A program made the position numbers and the translations under genes. Of a stretch of DNA of 64,000 bases, positions 48,333 to 60,829 are shown piece by piece (the stretch's first letter is position 1; the number at the start of each line of letters is the position of its first letter). Under the pieces are notes generated by a model. That model was not told where the DNA came from and searched no databases. It saw nothing but the letters and a program-made list of their open reading frames with translations. Source of the stretch: Actinobacillus lignieresii (GTDB taxonomy: Bacteria; Pseudomonadota; Gammaproteobacteria; Enterobacterales; Pasteurellaceae); NCBI RefSeq assembly GCF_900444945.1, contig NZ_UFRM01000001.1:1-64000 (forward strand). Direction: 5' to 3'.

Positions 48333-51146
48333 TTAAGCAAACGAACGTTTCTCGCCTTCACCGGCTACGTTTTCTACGCAACGTCCGCACACCGAACTAT
48401 GTTCCGTATGTGTACCGATGTCGGTTGCGAAGTGCCAGCAGCGTGGGCATTTTTCGCCTTCGGCACGTTCCACTTTCACCGCTAAACCTGCCATTTCGCC
48501 TTCCGCTACGTCCGCTTCGCTTAACGGCTTGATAATCGCTTGTGAAGTGATGAGTACGAAACGAAGTTCATTGCCAAGTTGCTCTAACATTGCACGGATT
48601 TCATCATTTGCATAAAGCGTTACTTTTGCTTCTAAACCCGAACCGATAACTTTGTCTTTACGCGCTTGTTCTAACACGCGGTTTGATTCGGCACGTACTT
48701 TTAAGATTTGTTGCCAGTAAGCATCGTCCAATTTATCCGCTTCGGTTAAACCGAATAAGCCTTCGTAGAATTCTTCGGTAAAGACGAATTCCGAACGACC
48801 TTCCACTTGCGGTAAATAGCTCCAAATTTCATCTGCTGTGAACGATAGAATCGGTGCCATCCAACGAACTAACGCTTCTGCGATATGCCATAATGCGGTT
48901 TGGCAGCTACGACGTGCAAGACTGTCCGCTTTCGTTGTGTATTGACGGTCTTTGATAATATCTAAATAGAATGAACCCATTTCGATAGAGCAGAAACGCA
49001 TTAAACGTTGTACTACAGTATGGAATTGATAGTTGTCATACGCTTCTTTAATATCGTTTTGCGCTTCTAAAGCACAGCTTACTGCCCAACGGTCTAATGC
49101 GATCATTTCTTCCGGTTTGACTAAATCACGTTTCGGATCAAAACCGTTTAAGTTTGCCAATAAGAAACGAGCCGTGTTACGGATACGACGGTAAGATTCG
49201 CCCGCACTATTTAAGATATTGTGCGAAACGGCGATTTCACCGGTATAGTCGGTTGATGCCACCCATAAACGTAAAATATCCGCACCGTTTTTATTCCAAA
49301 CTTCCGAAGGCACGATGACGTTACCTAACGATTTTGACATCTTACGGCCTTTTTCATCAACCACGAAACCGTGAGTTAATACTTGTTTATACGGTGCTTT
49401 ACCGTTTGTTGCTGTTGAAAGCATTAATGAGGACATAAACCAACCGCGGTGTTGGTCCGAACCTTCCAAGTACATATCGGTACTATTGCCGTGATATTCC
49501 GGACGAGCTTCTACAACCGAAGCGTAAGTTGATCCCGAATCGAACCATACGTCTAAGGTGTCAGGTACTTTACGATATGTTTTTGCATCTTCACCCAGTA
49601 ATTCCGCAGGATCTAAATCCCACCACGCTTGAATACCGGCTTTTTCTACACGTTTTGCAACTTCTTCTAATAACTCTAATGTACGAGGATGTAGTTCTTC
49701 GGTTTCATGATGAACGAACATCGTCATCGGCACACCCCACGTACGCTGACGCGAGATACACCAGTCAGGACGGTTTGCTACCATGGTATCAATACGTGCT
49801 TCCCCCCAGCTTGGGATCCAACGTACCGATTTGATTTCGCCTAATGCTTGTTTACGTAAGCCTTGCGTTTCCATACCGATAAACCATTGCGGCGTCGCAC
49901 GGAAAATAATCGGTGTTTTGTGACGCCAGCAATGTGGGTAACTATGTTTGATACGTTCTAATTTTAATAAGGCACCGACTTCTTTTAATTTTTCTACGAC
50001 TTTTTCGTTTGATTCGAATACGCCTAAGCCGGCAAAGAACGGTGTGCTTGAAATAAACTTACCGTCATTCGCCACTAAGCCTGCCATTTCGATGTTATAT
50101 TTTTTCGATACGACAAAGTCGTCTTGACCGTGATCCGGTGCGGTGTGTACTAAACCTGTACCGCCGTCAGTCGTTACGTGATCACCTAAAATTAACGGCA
50201 CGCTGTAGTCATAGAACGGGTGTTGGAATTGTATTAACTCTAATGCGTCGCCTTTTACTTCACCTAATACTTCAACTGATTCTACGCCGACCGCTTTTTG
50301 TACGCTTTCCACTAAATCTTTGACTAAAACAACACGTTCATCACCAAATTGAACTAATTGATAGTCGAATTCAGGATTGATTGAGATCGCTTTGTTTGAA
50401 GGTAAAGTCCAAGGTGTTGTGGTCCAAATTACTGCGGAAATTTGACCGCTTCCTTTACCTACCGCATTGAATTTCGCTTCCACCGCTGCAGCATCAACCG
50501 CTTTAAAGCGAACATAAATAGACGGAGACACTTTGTCTTCGTATTCTACTTCCGCTTCCGCTAATGACGAGCCGCAGTCTAAACACCAGTGAACCGGTTT
50601 AGAACCTTTGTATAAGTGACCGTTCGCAATCACTTTGCCTAAGGTACGGATAATGTGTGCTTCCGTATCGAAATTCATCGTAAGGTACGGATTATCCCAG
50701 TCGCCTAAAATACCCATACGGATAAAGTCTGCTTTTTGTCCTTCGACTTGCTCTTTTGCATAATCACGGCAAGCTTGACGGAATTCCGCCGCAGAAATTT
50801 TTTCGTTCGGTTTGCCGACGATGCCTTCTACTTTTAATTCAATCGGTAAACCGTGGCAGTCCCAACCCGGAACATAAGGCGTATCGAAACCTAAAGCGGT
50901 TTTCGATTTCATAATAATATCTTTTAAAATTTTATTAACTGCGTGACCAATGTGAATATTACCGTTCGCATACGGAGGACCGTCGTGCAGAATGAAAGAT
51001 TTTTTCCCTTTCGAACTTTCACGTACTTTTTGGTATAGGTTTTTGTCATACCAATTTTTTAACATATCGGGTTCACGTTTAGCGAGATCCCCACGCATAG
51101 GAAAGCCTGTTTCAGGCAAATTTAAAGTGTTTTTGTAATCAATCAT
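48333..51146 (-). CDS. ileS: Isoleucyl-tRNA synthetase
   Basis: IleS charges tRNA-Ile and edits misactivated valine. The 937-residue class I enzyme (E. coli 938) has HIGH at 65-68 ([12 protein letters not shown]), the CP1 editing domain with [16 protein letters not shown] sequence (here [15 protein letters not shown]), [10 protein letters not shown] and [13 protein letters not shown]-terminal zinc finger shows CPRCWHF...CGRC in the last 40 residues. It follows ribF on the same strand (59-base gap), the ribF-ileS order common in gammaproteobacteria; lspA, which often comes next, is absent here. Confidence 0.98.
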   Translation of the reverse strand: MIDYKNTLNLPETGFPMRGDLAKREPDMLKNWYDKNLYQKVRESSKGKKSFILHDGPPYANGNIHIGHAVNKILKDIIMKSKTALGFDTPYVPGWDCHGLPIELKVEGIVGKPNEKISAAEFRQACRDYAKEQVEGQKADFIRMGILGDWDNPYLTMNFDTEAHIIRTLGKVIANGHLYKGSKPVHWCLDCGSSLAEAEVEYEDKVSPSIYVRFKAVDAAAVEAKFNAVGKGSGQISAVIWTTTPWTLPSNKAISINPEFDYQLVQFGDERVVLVKDLVESVQKAVGVESVEVLGEVKGDALELIQFQHPFYDYSVPLILGDHVTTDGGTGLVHTAPDHGQDDFVVSKKYNIEMAGLVANDGKFISSTPFFAGLGVFESNEKVVEKLKEVGALLKLERIKHSYPHCWRHKTPIIFRATPQWFIGMETQGLRKQALGEIKSVRWIPSWGEARIDTMVANRPDWCISRQRTWGVPMTMFVHHETEELHPRTLELLEEVAKRVEKAGIQAWWDLDPAELLGEDAKTYRKVPDTLDVWFDSGSTYASVVEARPEYHGNSTDMYLEGSDQHRGWFMSSLMLSTATNGKAPYKQVLTHGFVVDEKGRKMSKSLGNVIVPSEVWNKNGADILRLWVASTDYTGEIAVSHNILNSAGESYRRIRNTARFLLANLNGFDPKRDLVKPEEMIALDRWAVSCALEAQNDIKEAYDNYQFHTVVQRLMRFCSIEMGSFYLDIIKDRQYTTKADSLARRSCQTALWHIAEALVRWMAPILSFTADEIWSYLPQVEGRSEFVFTEEFYEGLFGLTEADKLDDAYWQQILKVRAESNRVLEQARKDKVIGSGLEAKVTLYANDEIRAMLEQLGNELRFVLITSQAIIKPLSEADVAEGEMAGLAVKVERAEGEKCPRCWHFATDIGTHTEHSSVCGRCVENVAGEGEKRSFA

Positions 51147-51205
51147 GTTTGTTTTCCAGTTAATAAAATTGTAGTTTGAATTCGGTTTAATTATTCGATT
51201 ACTTG

Positions 51206-52168
51206 CTAGTTTGCAAAATGTTTAAAAAATTCGACCGCTTGTTCTCTGTCTTTTTCGATTTGTGCTTTCAGTGCTTCAAAGTCGGGAAATTTGACTTCAT
51301 TACGAATTTTACGAATAAAAAATACTTCTATCGCTTCGCCGTAAATCGAACGGTTAAAATCAAAAATATGCACTTCAAGCAACGGTTTCGTGCCGTTAAT
51401 GGTCGGTCGGTTTCCGACATTAGCGATCCCGTTATGTCTGCCCGTTTGGGTTTGAATTTGTACGGCAAATACGCCTTGCAACGGCGTAACCAATCGATTC
51501 AGCATAATATTGGCGGTCGGAAAACCGATCGTTCTCCCGAGCTTATTACCATGCGCCACTCTGCCGCAAATAGAATAAGGCTTGCCTAATAATTTTTCGG
51601 CTAAAACGAGATCATCTTGTTGTAATGCCGTTCGAATTAAAGAACTGCTGACACGTTGTTCCGCATGACTTAATGTCTGACTGTCTTCAACGGCAAAGCG
51701 ATATTTCAATCCGGCATTACGTAACAAGGCAAAATCACCGGTTCGGTTTGCACCGAAGCGGAAATCGTCGCCTACGCTTAAGTAACGCACTCGCAATTGT
51801 TTAACTAATAACTCGCTGATAAAAGTGTCAGCCGATAAATTGGCGAATCGTTCATTAAATCTTACGCAAAGGACGAAATCAACGCCGGCTTGTTCAAGAT
51901 ATTTTAATTTATCCCGTAAACGCATCAGGCGAGCGGGAGCGATACAAGCGGTTGAATTTGCTTGTTTATTTGCAAAAAACTCTCTCGGCTGCGGTTCAAA
52001 CAACATCACGACCGAAGGTAAGTTACGCTCAAGCGCTTGATCACATAGGCGAGCGAGAATATTTTGGTGTCCCAAGTGAACACCGTCAAAATTACCGATA
52101 CTGACAACGCTGCCTTTTGCGAGGTCTTTGTGATTTGCCAAATTGTATAAGCCGCGAATGAGTTGCAT
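51206..52168 (-). CDS. ribF: Bifunctional riboflavin kinase / FAD synthetase RibF
   Basis: RibF phosphorylates riboflavin to FMN and adenylylates it to FAD. The chosen ATG 52168 gives [13 protein letters not shown]; the open frame reaches 52231 but without family similarity. The 320-residue protein has the FAD-synthetase nucleotidyltransferase motif [21 protein letters not shown] (ISSTxIR type) and the kinase motif [11 protein letters not shown] with the downstream NRPT. Its last codons contain an uptake-signal core. It lies upstream of ileS. Confidence 0.96.
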   Translation of the reverse strand: MQLIRGLYNLANHKDLAKGSVVSIGNFDGVHLGHQNILARLCDQALERNLPSVVMLFEPQPREFFANKQANSTACIAPARLMRLRDKLKYLEQAGVDFVLCVRFNERFANLSADTFISELLVKQLRVRYLSVGDDFRFGANRTGDFALLRNAGLKYRFAVEDSQTLSHAEQRVSSSLIRTALQQDDLVLAEKLLGKPYSICGRVAHGNKLGRTIGFPTANIMLNRLVTPLQGVFAVQIQTQTGRHNGIANVGNRPTINGTKPLLEVHIFDFNRSIYGEAIEVFFIRKIRNEVKFPDFEALKAQIEKDREQAVEFFKHFAN

Positions 52169-52425
52169 TTTTTCCGCTTTTAATGTCCGTTTTTTTAAGA
52201 AAATTCCGTTGATTATACGGTTATCGGCCAAAAATGAAAAGTCAAATGCAGTGCAGAGTTTACCATTTTATGTCTAGGGTTGCGTCCCGAAAAATTTTCG
52301 CTGTAACGTTTGGCATAAAATAGTATATGGATAAGCGGCTATTTTTTATTTAAACGAAGAATTCGCTTTGTCTTATATAAAATACGGAACGGAAAAATAT
52401 GCCGAAAAATAGCGCATCCATATAA

Positions 52426-54476
<2,051 letters not shown>

Positions 54477-54648
54477 CAATTTTTTAATATCAGTATAGCA
54501 AGAGTGTAAAGATATTTGACTTCACATAACAAAAGTATAATTAACTCTTTCTAGTAAGTCGGAAGATAGGTAAAATTGCCACAATTTTACAACAATAATT
54601 CAACAGATTGTAATAACGGATTTTTAAAATTAACAGAAGGCTTATACA

Positions 54649-55365
54649 ATGCAGAACCCACAAATCTTGATTGTCGAAGATGAACTTGTTACGCGCAATA
54701 CGCTCAAAAGTATATTCGAGGCGGAAGGTTATGAAGTTTTTGAGGCGACGGACGGCACGGAAATGAACGCCATTCTTGCGCAACAAGAAATTAATCTTGT
54801 GATTATGGATATCAATCTTCCGGGTAAAAACGGTTTAATGTTGGCGCGCGAATTAAGAGAGAACACTAAAATTGCATTAATGTTCTTAACCGGACGCGAT
54901 AATGAAGTGGATAAAATTCTCGGTTTGGAAATCGGTGCGGACGATTATATTACTAAACCGTTTAACCCTCGTGAATTAACCATTCGTGCGCGTAATCTTT
55001 TACATCGTACGATGAATGAAAAAGAGAAAACGACGAAAGACATCGTACAGACGGACAGCTATCGTTTTAACGGCTGGGAGCTTGATGTTAATAGCCGTAG
55101 TCTAATTACACCGGAAGGTGTGGTAAATAAATTACCTCGTAGCGAATTTAGAGCGTTACTCCATTTCTGTGAGAACCCGGGTAAAATTCAAACTCGAGAA
55201 GATTTATTACTGAAAATGACCGGTCGTGAATTAAAACCTCATGATCGTACTGTGGATGTGACGATTCGTCGTATTCGTAAACATTTTGAAGATCACCCTA
55301 ACACACCGGAAATTATCGTAACCATCCATGGTGAAGGTTACCGTTTTTGCGGTGAATTAGAGTAG
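54649..55365 (+). CDS. arcA: Aerobic respiration response regulator ArcA
   Basis: ArcA is the OmpR-type response regulator of the ArcBA system that represses aerobic metabolism under low oxygen. The 238-residue protein has acidic E10/D11, phospho-acceptor Asp54 in [12 protein letters not shown], Thr81, and Lys103 in TKPFNPREL. The C-terminal winged helix ends [12 protein letters not shown]...[15 protein letters not shown], closely matching E. coli ArcA. The arcB sensor is not in the window. It is single-gene with a 170-base upstream region. Confidence 0.96.
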   Translation: MQNPQILIVEDELVTRNTLKSIFEAEGYEVFEATDGTEMNAILAQQEINLVIMDINLPGKNGLMLARELRENTKIALMFLTGRDNEVDKILGLEIGADDYITKPFNPRELTIRARNLLHRTMNEKEKTTKDIVQTDSYRFNGWELDVNSRSLITPEGVVNKLPRSEFRALLHFCENPGKIQTREDLLLKMTGRELKPHDRTVDVTIRRIRKHFEDHPNTPEIIVTIHGEGYRFCGELE

Positions 55366-55421
55366 CATTAAACGTTTAATCCGAGCGTTTAGGATCTTCT
55401 TTTCTAAAAAGGTACATTTTT

Positions 55422-55940
55422 ATGAAAAATTTAACAGTTTTAGCACTAGCGGGTTTATTCTCCGCATCGGCATTTGCGGCACCGGTCGGAAATACCTTTA
55501 CCGGTGTAGGCGTAGGCGTTGATCTCACCACGGTAAAATATAAAGTGGACGGCGTAAAAGGTAAACAATCAACCAGTCCCGCGTTAGTGGTCGATTACGG
55601 TATGGACTACGGCGATAATTTTGTCGGCGTAGTACAAGGTAAAGTAAAAGTAGGTAGCACAAAGGTATTTAGTGACGTAAAACAGAAAACTAAATATACC
55701 GTAGCTTATCAACAAGGTTATCGTGTCGCTTCGGATTTATTACCGTATGTGAAAGTAGATGTTGCGCAAAGCAAAGTCGGCGATACTAATTTCCGTGGTT
55801 ACGGTTATGGTGCGGGTGCTAAATATGCCGTATCAAGTAATGTAGAACTCGGTGCGGAATATACTCGTAGCAACTTGAGAAAAAGCGGTACTAAATTAAA
55901 AGGTAATGAATTTACTGCGAATTTAGGTTACCGTTTCTAA
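55422..55940 (+). CDS. Small outer-membrane beta-barrel protein
   Basis: This 172-residue protein has a signal peptide (MKNLTVLALAGLFSASAFA) and an 8-stranded-type barrel pattern: alternating strands such as TGVGVGVDLTTVKYKV, YTVAYQQGYRV, GYGYGAGAKYAV and VELGAEYTRSNL. It ends with the assembly signal ANLGYRF. It resembles the opacity/OmpA-barrel-like small porin families. The role could be adhesion or envelope structure; no specific family is recognised. It lies 56 bases behind arcA and ends at an uptake-signal terminator. Confidence 0.82.
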   Translation: MKNLTVLALAGLFSASAFAAPVGNTFTGVGVGVDLTTVKYKVDGVKGKQSTSPALVVDYGMDYGDNFVGVVQGKVKVGSTKVFSDVKQKTKYTVAYQQGYRVASDLLPYVKVDVAQSKVGDTNFRGYGYGAGAKYAVSSNVELGAEYTRSNLRKSGTKLKGNEFTANLGYRF

Positions 55941-55956
55941 TTATTTTTCCCTTATG

Positions 55957-56009
55957 ACAAGCGGTTGTTTCTTGCAAAAAATTTGCGAAAAACGACCGCT
56001 TATTTTTTT
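55957..56009. terminator. Uptake-signal inverted-pair terminator, OMP/kdsC
   Basis: ACAAGCGGTTG (55957-55967) pairs with the complementary end ACGACCGCTT (55992-56001) and inner TTGCAAA/TTTGCGA sequence, followed by ATTTTTTT. It sits between a convergent gene pair. Confidence 0.82.
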
Positions 56010-56023
56010 ATTAATACTTTATT

Positions 56024-56563
56024 TTACTGAGCCATTTTTTCAGCTACGGTTAGAAAGCCGTCTGCAGTCGCGTAGATTTCTTCAAATCCTTGCGCTTGTA
56101 GAATACGGTCAGATACTTCACGAAAAGCCCCTTCGCCACCGGCTTTTTCTAATACCCAATCCGCTTTTGCTTTTACATAGTCGTGCGCATTACGGGTAGC
56201 AATTGCCAGTCCGCAAACCTCAAACGCCGGTAAATCTAACGTATCATCACCAATAAAAGCGGTTTGTTCCGCTGTTACGCCTGCTTCTTGCATCAATTCA
56301 AAACACGCGGAACGTTTTTCCATTTTACCTAATTTAAACAGAGGCACTTTGAGTACATCAATACGTTTACGTAACAATGCCGAATCGCCGCCGGATAAAA
56401 TCGCCACTTGGATACCACAGGTTTGTAGCATTTTCATACCCAAGCCGTCATGGACGTGAAAGCGTTTCATTACCTCGCCTTCGGCGGTGTAGTACATTCC
56501 GCCGTCGGTAAGCACGCCGTCCACATCGGTAATCACTAATTTAATCTTGGTTAAATCCATCAT
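56024..56563 (-). CDS. kdsC: 3-deoxy-D-manno-octulosonate-8-phosphate phosphatase KdsC
   Basis: KdsC dephosphorylates Kdo-8-phosphate, a step in making Kdo for the lipopolysaccharide core. The 179-residue HAD-superfamily protein (capless, C0 type) has ITDVDGVLTDG with the nucleophile Asp, ILSGGDSALLRKR, and GDDTLDLPAF in place of motif IV. Two adjacent ATGs exist; the upstream one (56563) lies 5 bases after AGGA. It is divergent from the yggS-like gene and stands apart from other LPS genes here. Confidence 0.94.
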   Translation of the reverse strand: MMDLTKIKLVITDVDGVLTDGGMYYTAEGEVMKRFHVHDGLGMKMLQTCGIQVAILSGGDSALLRKRIDVLKVPLFKLGKMEKRSACFELMQEAGVTAEQTAFIGDDTLDLPAFEVCGLAIATRNAHDYVKAKADWVLEKAGGEGAFREVSDRILQAQGFEEIYATADGFLTVAEKMAQ

Positions 56564-56614
56564 TCTGTTCCTCAATATGTTATGATTTATCCATTATAGT
56601 TTTTGGAGTAAAAA

Positions 56615-57310
56615 ATGTCGATTTCTCACAATTTATCTGAAATTCAGCAACAGATTCAGCAAATTTCCCAACAATGCGGGCGAGATAATGTTCGTTTACT
56701 GGCGGTTTCTAAAACCAAACCGGTGGAAGCGATTGAAGAAGCGATTGTTGCAGGACAAACCGCATTCGGTGAAAACTATGTGCAGGAAGGGGTAGAAAAA
56801 ATTACTTATTTTGCTCAGCAACCGAATTTAGAATGGCATTTTATTGGGCCGCTACAGTCGAATAAAACCCGTTTGGTGGCGGAAAATTTTGATTGGATTC
56901 AAACCGTTGACCGTTTAAAAATCGCGGAGCGATTGAATGCACAGCGTCCGGCAAATAAAGCACCGCTTAATGTGCTGATTCAAATTAATATTAGTGACGA
57001 ACAGTCTAAATCAGGTATTCAACCGGAAGAATTAGACGAGTTGGCAAAAGCGATTAGCCAACTACCAAATTTACGTTTGCGTGGTTTGATGGCAATTCCA
57101 AAACCGGAAAGTGAAGCTGAACAGCAAAAAATTGCATTACGTAAAATGCAGCAACTTTTTGACCGCTTGCAAGACGAGTTTGAAGGGATAGATACGCTTT
57201 CAATGGGAATGAGTGATGATATGCAAAGTGCGATTGAATGCGGCTCAACGATGGTGCGTATCGGCACGGCGATTTTTGGTGCGAGGGATTATTCCGCTAA
57301 AAGCGTTTAA
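56615..57310 (+). CDS. YggS/PLPBP family pyridoxal-phosphate homeostasis protein
   Basis: This is a fold type III alanine-racemase-like PLP carrier that balances vitamin B6 and amino-acid pools. The 231-residue protein shows VRLLAVSKTKPVEAI (the PLP lysine), FGENYVQEG, WHFIGPLQSNKTRLV and LSMGMSDDMQSAIECGSTMVRIGTAIFG, all family hallmarks. The ATG has TTTGGAG before it. It is divergent from kdsC and is followed by typA. Confidence 0.94.
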   Translation: MSISHNLSEIQQQIQQISQQCGRDNVRLLAVSKTKPVEAIEEAIVAGQTAFGENYVQEGVEKITYFAQQPNLEWHFIGPLQSNKTRLVAENFDWIQTVDRLKIAERLNAQRPANKAPLNVLIQINISDEQSKSGIQPEELDELAKAISQLPNLRLRGLMAIPKPESEAEQQKIALRKMQQLFDRLQDEFEGIDTLSMGMSDDMQSAIECGSTMVRIGTAIFGARDYSAKSV

Positions 57311-57389
57311 TTGCAAAAAATTTAGTAAATCGGACCGCTTAAATCATAGCCAATAAATAAAAATTTCTGTATAATCTCGCCCCTTGATG

Positions 57390-57411
57390 AATTGTGATCT
57401 TGATCACATTA
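57390..57411. promoter_or_regulatory. Near-consensus CRP site upstream of typA
   Basis: The core TGTGA-TCTTGA-TCACA at 57393-57408 is complete, and 19 of 22 positions match the E. coli CRP consensus. A TATAAT lies upstream at 57370-57375, so for that promoter the site would be near +19. For a promoter further downstream it could be an activator site. Confidence 0.75.
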
Positions 57412-57423
57412 GGTCACAAGAAT

Positions 57424-57472
57424 GGGGCGATTTCCCCCCGATAAAGATTTCCACGGTACGTGTAAACGTACC
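57424..57472 (+). other. Two small hairpins in the typA leader
   Basis: GGGG-CGATTT-CCCC (57424-57437) and GGTACG-TGTAAA-CGTACC (57455-57472) lie between the CRP-like site and the typA start. They may shape the leader mRNA; no known riboswitch class is recognised. Confidence 0.5.
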
Positions 57473-57500
57473 CTATATTCAACTCAATAAAGACATTTCA

Positions 57501-59348
57501 ATGCAAAATTTAGATATCAATAAATTGCGTAATATCGCAATTATCGCGCACGTTGACCACGGTAAAACAACACTTGTAGATAAACTTTTACAACAATCAG
57601 GCACATTAGGCGAAACGCGTGGCGATGCTGACGAGCGTGTAATGGACTCAAACGATCTTGAAAAAGAACGTGGCATTACCATTCTCGCTAAGAATACGGC
57701 GATTAACTGGAACGATTACCGTATTAATATCGTAGATACGCCGGGACACGCGGACTTCGGCGGTGAAGTAGAACGTGTACTTTCTATGGTTGATTCGGTG
57801 TTATTAGTGGTAGATGCGTTTGACGGACCGATGCCGCAAACACGTTTCGTAACTCAAAAAGCATTTGCGCACGGTTTAAAACCAATCGTTGTGATCAACA
57901 AAGTGGACCGCCCGGGTGCACGTCCCGACTGGGTTGTGGATCAAGTATTCGATTTATTCGTAAACTTAGGTGCAACGGATGAACAATTAGATTTTCCAAT
58001 TATCTACGCATCGGCATTAATGGGCGTTGCAGGTTTAGAACACGAAGATCTTGCGGAAGATATGACCCCGTTATTCCAAGCGATCGTTGATCATGTTGAA
58101 CCGCCGAAAGTGGAATTAAACGCACCGTTCCAAATGCAAATTTCGCAATTAGATTACAACAACTATGTAGGTGTAATCGGTATCGGTCGTATCAAACGCG
58201 GCTCAATCAAACCGAACCAAACGGTAACGGTGATTGATTCCGAAGGTAAAACCCGTAACGGTAAAATCGGTCAGGTGTTAGGTCACTTAGGTTTACAACG
58301 TTATGAAGCAAGCGAAGCATTTGCCGGCGACATCATTGCAATCACCGGTTTAGGCGAATTAAATATCTCGGATACGATTTGTGATATTAACAACGTAGAA
58401 GCGTTACCGGCATTAAGTGTTGATGAACCGACCGTAAGTATGTTCTTCTGCGTAAATACTTCTCCGTTCTGCGGTCAAGAAGGTAAGTATGTGACTTCTC
58501 GTCAAATCCTTGAGCGTTTAAACAAAGAATTAGTCCACAACGTAGCATTACGTGTAGAAGAGACACCAAACCCGGATGAATTCCGTGTATCCGGTCGCGG
58601 TGAGTTACATTTATCGGTATTAATCGAGAATATGCGCCGTGAAGGTTACGAGTTAGCGGTATCGCGTCCGAAAGTAATCTACAAAGAAGAAAACGGTAAA
58701 AAACAAGAGCCGTTCGAGCAAGTCACCATCGATATCGAAGAACAACACCAAGGTGCGGTAATGGAAGCGTTAGGTATCCGTAAAGGTGAAGTGAAAGATA
58801 TGATTCCGGACGGCAAAGGTCGTACCCGTTTAGAATATGTGATCCCAAGCCGTGGTTTAATCGGTTTCCGTAACGAATTTATGACGATGACTTCTGGTAC
58901 CGGTTTACTTTACTCAAGTTTCAGCCACTATGATGACGTAAAACCGGGTGAAATCGGTCAGCGTAAAAACGGCGTGTTAATTTCTAATGCAACCGGTAAA
59001 GCGCTTGCTTATGCTTTATTTGGTTTACAAGAACGCGGTAAATTAATGATCGATCACGGTGTGGACGTTTATGAAGGTCAAATTATCGGTATTCACAGCC
59101 GTGGTAACGACTTAACCGTAAACTGCTTACAAGGTAAAAAATTAACCAATATGCGTGCGTCAGGTAAAGATGATGCAATCGTATTAACAACTCCGGTTCG
59201 TTTGAGTTTAGAACAAGCGTTAGAGTTTATCGATGATGACGAGTTAGTAGAAGTAACGCCGCAATCAATTCGTGTACGTAAACGTTTATTAACCGAAAAT
59301 GATCGTAAACGTGCAGGTCGTACAACCACAAGCACCAGCACGAAATAA
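57501..59348 (+). CDS. typA: Ribosome-associated translational GTPase TypA/BipA
   Basis: TypA (BipA) is an EF-G-like GTPase that assists 50S assembly and stress adaptation, notably in the cold. ATG 57501 gives [25 protein letters not shown]. The frame stays open for 39 codons upstream, through the CRP-like site and hairpins, and is rejected as coding. The 615-residue protein shows G1 [14 protein letters not shown]3 [14 protein letters not shown] and G4 NKVD. It then has EF-G domains III and V and the BipA-specific C-terminal domain ([16 protein letters not shown]). It has a long regulated-looking leader and a strong terminator. Confidence 0.97.
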   Translation: MQNLDINKLRNIAIIAHVDHGKTTLVDKLLQQSGTLGETRGDADERVMDSNDLEKERGITILAKNTAINWNDYRINIVDTPGHADFGGEVERVLSMVDSVLLVVDAFDGPMPQTRFVTQKAFAHGLKPIVVINKVDRPGARPDWVVDQVFDLFVNLGATDEQLDFPIIYASALMGVAGLEHEDLAEDMTPLFQAIVDHVEPPKVELNAPFQMQISQLDYNNYVGVIGIGRIKRGSIKPNQTVTVIDSEGKTRNGKIGQVLGHLGLQRYEASEAFAGDIIAITGLGELNISDTICDINNVEALPALSVDEPTVSMFFCVNTSPFCGQEGKYVTSRQILERLNKELVHNVALRVEETPNPDEFRVSGRGELHLSVLIENMRREGYELAVSRPKVIYKEENGKKQEPFEQVTIDIEEQHQGAVMEALGIRKGEVKDMIPDGKGRTRLEYVIPSRGLIGFRNEFMTMTSGTGLLYSSFSHYDDVKPGEIGQRKNGVLISNATGKALAYALFGLQERGKLMIDHGVDVYEGQIIGIHSRGNDLTVNCLQGKKLTNMRASGKDDAIVLTTPVRLSLEQALEFIDDDELVEVTPQSIRVRKRLLTENDRKRAGRTTTSTSTK

Positions 59349-59366
59349 TTTGTGTTAATTTAAGAA

Positions 59367-59405
59367 AATGCCCGTTACTATAATTTAGTAAGCGGGCATT
59401 TTTTT
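59367..59405 (+). terminator. Intrinsic terminator after typA
   Basis: AATGCCCGTTACT (59367-59379) pairs with AGTAAGCGGGCATT (59387-59400) with one bulge, followed by TTTTT. Confidence 0.9.
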
Positions 59406-59506
59406 AGGATTTTTTGCAAAAAGCTGATAGAATTCGACCGCTTACCAGTCCATTGAAGCTGGCATTTGCCATTGAATAATTAGCTTAATTTTATAAGGAA
59501 TGAATT

Positions 59507-59770
59507 ATGTTCGTAGAAATTTATGGTCGTATGACTTGCCCGTATTGCACACGTGCAAAAGCGTTAGCGGAAAAAATGAAAGGCGAATTAGCCGATTTCG
59601 ATTTTAAATTTATCGATATGATTGCCGAGGGTATTTCAAAAGAAGATTTAGAACCACGTGTTGGCAAACCGGTTGCAACCGTACCACAAATTTTCTTAGA
59701 TAACGTTCACGTTGGCGGTTGTACTGATTTCCAAGCGTTAGTGAAAGAAAAATTCGGGATTGAAGTTTAA
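59507..59770 (+). CDS. grxA: Glutaredoxin 1 (GrxA type)
   Basis: This 87-residue dithiol glutaredoxin reduces disulfides, e.g. of ribonucleotide reductase, with glutathione. It has active site CPYC (12-15) in GRMTCPYCTRAKALAEK, the TVPQIF cis-Pro loop and the GGCTDF glutathione-binding stretch. The long AEGISKEDLEPRVGKPVATVPQIF segment is characteristic of E. coli Grx1 (85 residues) rather than Grx3. It is a single gene with AAGGA before the ATG and a shared terminator with rph. Confidence 0.93.
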   Translation: MFVEIYGRMTCPYCTRAKALAEKMKGELADFDFKFIDMIAEGISKEDLEPRVGKPVATVPQIFLDNVHVGGCTDFQALVKEKFGIEV

Positions 59771-59790
59771 TCACTCATCATGAGAAACAA

Positions 59791-59827
59791 AAACGGCACA
59801 AGTATTTAATTTACTTGTGCCGTTTAG
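59791..59827. terminator. Bidirectional terminator, grxA/rph
   Basis: A perfect 14-bp stem, AAACGGCACAAGTA against its complement (59791-59804 and 59812-59825), with a 7-base loop. It lies between the convergent genes grxA (+) and rph (-). Confidence 0.9.
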
Positions 59828-59828
59828 T

Positions 59829-60545
59829 TTATAGGCCTAACGCTTTACGTTGAGCATCTAACAATTGATTGATTCCTTGATGAGCAAGGTCGAGTAATTG
59901 TAATAATTCCATGTGGGAGAACGGTTCGCCTTCGGCGGTACCTTGCACTTCAACTAATCTGCCGTCTTCGACCATTACCACGTTCATATCCGTTTCGGCA
60001 TTTGAATCTTCAATATATTCCAAATCACATACCGCATTACCGTCCACAATACCGACGGAAATTGCCGCCACTAAGCCTTTCATCGGATTTTCTTTAAGTA
60101 CGCCGTCAGCGACTAATTTGCTCATCGCATCGTGTAAAGCCACGCACGCACCGGTAATTGCCGCCGTACGAGTGCCACCGTCCGCTTGAATCACATCACA
60201 ATCCACCGTAACAGTACGTTCGCCAAGGGCTTTTAAATCGACTACTGCGCGTAATGAGCGTGCGATAAGACGTTGAATCTCCATGGTTCTGCCGCCTTGT
60301 TTGCCTTTTGCCGCTTCACGTTGCATACGGCTGTGGGTTGAACGTGGCAACATACCGTATTCGGCGGTTACCCAGCCTTGCTGCTGACCTTTTAAAAAGC
60401 GAGGAACCGTTTCTTCCACGGTGGCATTACATAAAACTTTGGTTTCGCCGAATTCAACTAAAACGGAGCCTTCCGCATAACGAGTATAGTGACGAGTAAT
60501 TTTTACCGGACGAACTTGATTCAGTTCACGATTATTTGGGCGCAT
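59829..60545 (-). CDS. rph: Ribonuclease PH
   Basis: RNase PH is a phosphate-dependent 3'-5' exonuclease that trims tRNA and other RNA 3' ends. The 238-residue protein (E. coli family 238) starts [33 protein letters not shown]. It has the catalytic/structural stretches [41 protein letters not shown] and [20 protein letters not shown]. There is no frameshift like that of E. coli K-12 rph-1. It is a single gene, divergent from aldA; pyrE, the usual partner, is not adjacent. Confidence 0.97.
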   Translation of the reverse strand: MRPNNRELNQVRPVKITRHYTRYAEGSVLVEFGETKVLCNATVEETVPRFLKGQQQGWVTAEYGMLPRSTHSRMQREAAKGKQGGRTMEIQRLIARSLRAVVDLKALGERTVTVDCDVIQADGGTRTAAITGACVALHDAMSKLVADGVLKENPMKGLVAAISVGIVDGNAVCDLEYIEDSNAETDMNVVMVEDGRLVEVQGTAEGEPFSHMELLQLLDLAHQGINQLLDAQRKALGL

Positions 60546-60616
60546 GATTTCTTCCTTTTATTAAAAAATTTTCCTATTGTAACAAATAAACCTACGGATC
60601 GCTTTCATTTCTAAAA

Positions 60617-60659
60617 TACGCCCGAAAAATCACGTTTTCGTAGAAATCGGGCATTTTTA
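60617..60659 (+). terminator. Orphan terminator-like hairpin between rph and aldA
   Basis: CGCCCGA (60619-60625) pairs with TCGGGCA-type sequence (60646-60652) across a 20-base loop and is followed by TTTTTAT. No plus-strand gene ends just before it, so it may end a short leader or small RNA. Confidence 0.55.
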
Positions 60660-60701
60660 TTTATATTTATCACTTAAATTTAAGCTATTTTGCTTTATTT
60701 A

Positions 60702-60717
60702 TGTGACTCAGTTCTCA
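60702..60717. promoter_or_regulatory. Possible CRP site upstream of aldA
   Basis: TGTGA-CTCAGT-TCTCA at 60702-60717 differs from the symmetric TGTGA-N6-TCACA core at one base. It lies 113 bases before the aldA start, and carbon-source control of aldA by CRP is known in E. coli. Moderate support only. Confidence 0.5.
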
Positions 60718-60829
60718 TTTCTTATGATCTAAATAGAAATATGTTGATAATTTGTTAAATCGAAATTATAAAATTAACAAATATTTAATATATTTAAGCC
60801 ACCTCAATTCATTAGATGGAGATCAAACT

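Noticed and set aside
54516-54541. TTGACT...TATAAT as the arcA promoter
   Set aside because: The spacer is only 14 bases, too short for a standard sigma-70 promoter, so it was not listed as a feature.
57384-57500. N-terminal extension of TypA
   Set aside because: It crosses a CRP-like site and two hairpins and has no match to the conserved TypA start; kept only as a leader observation.
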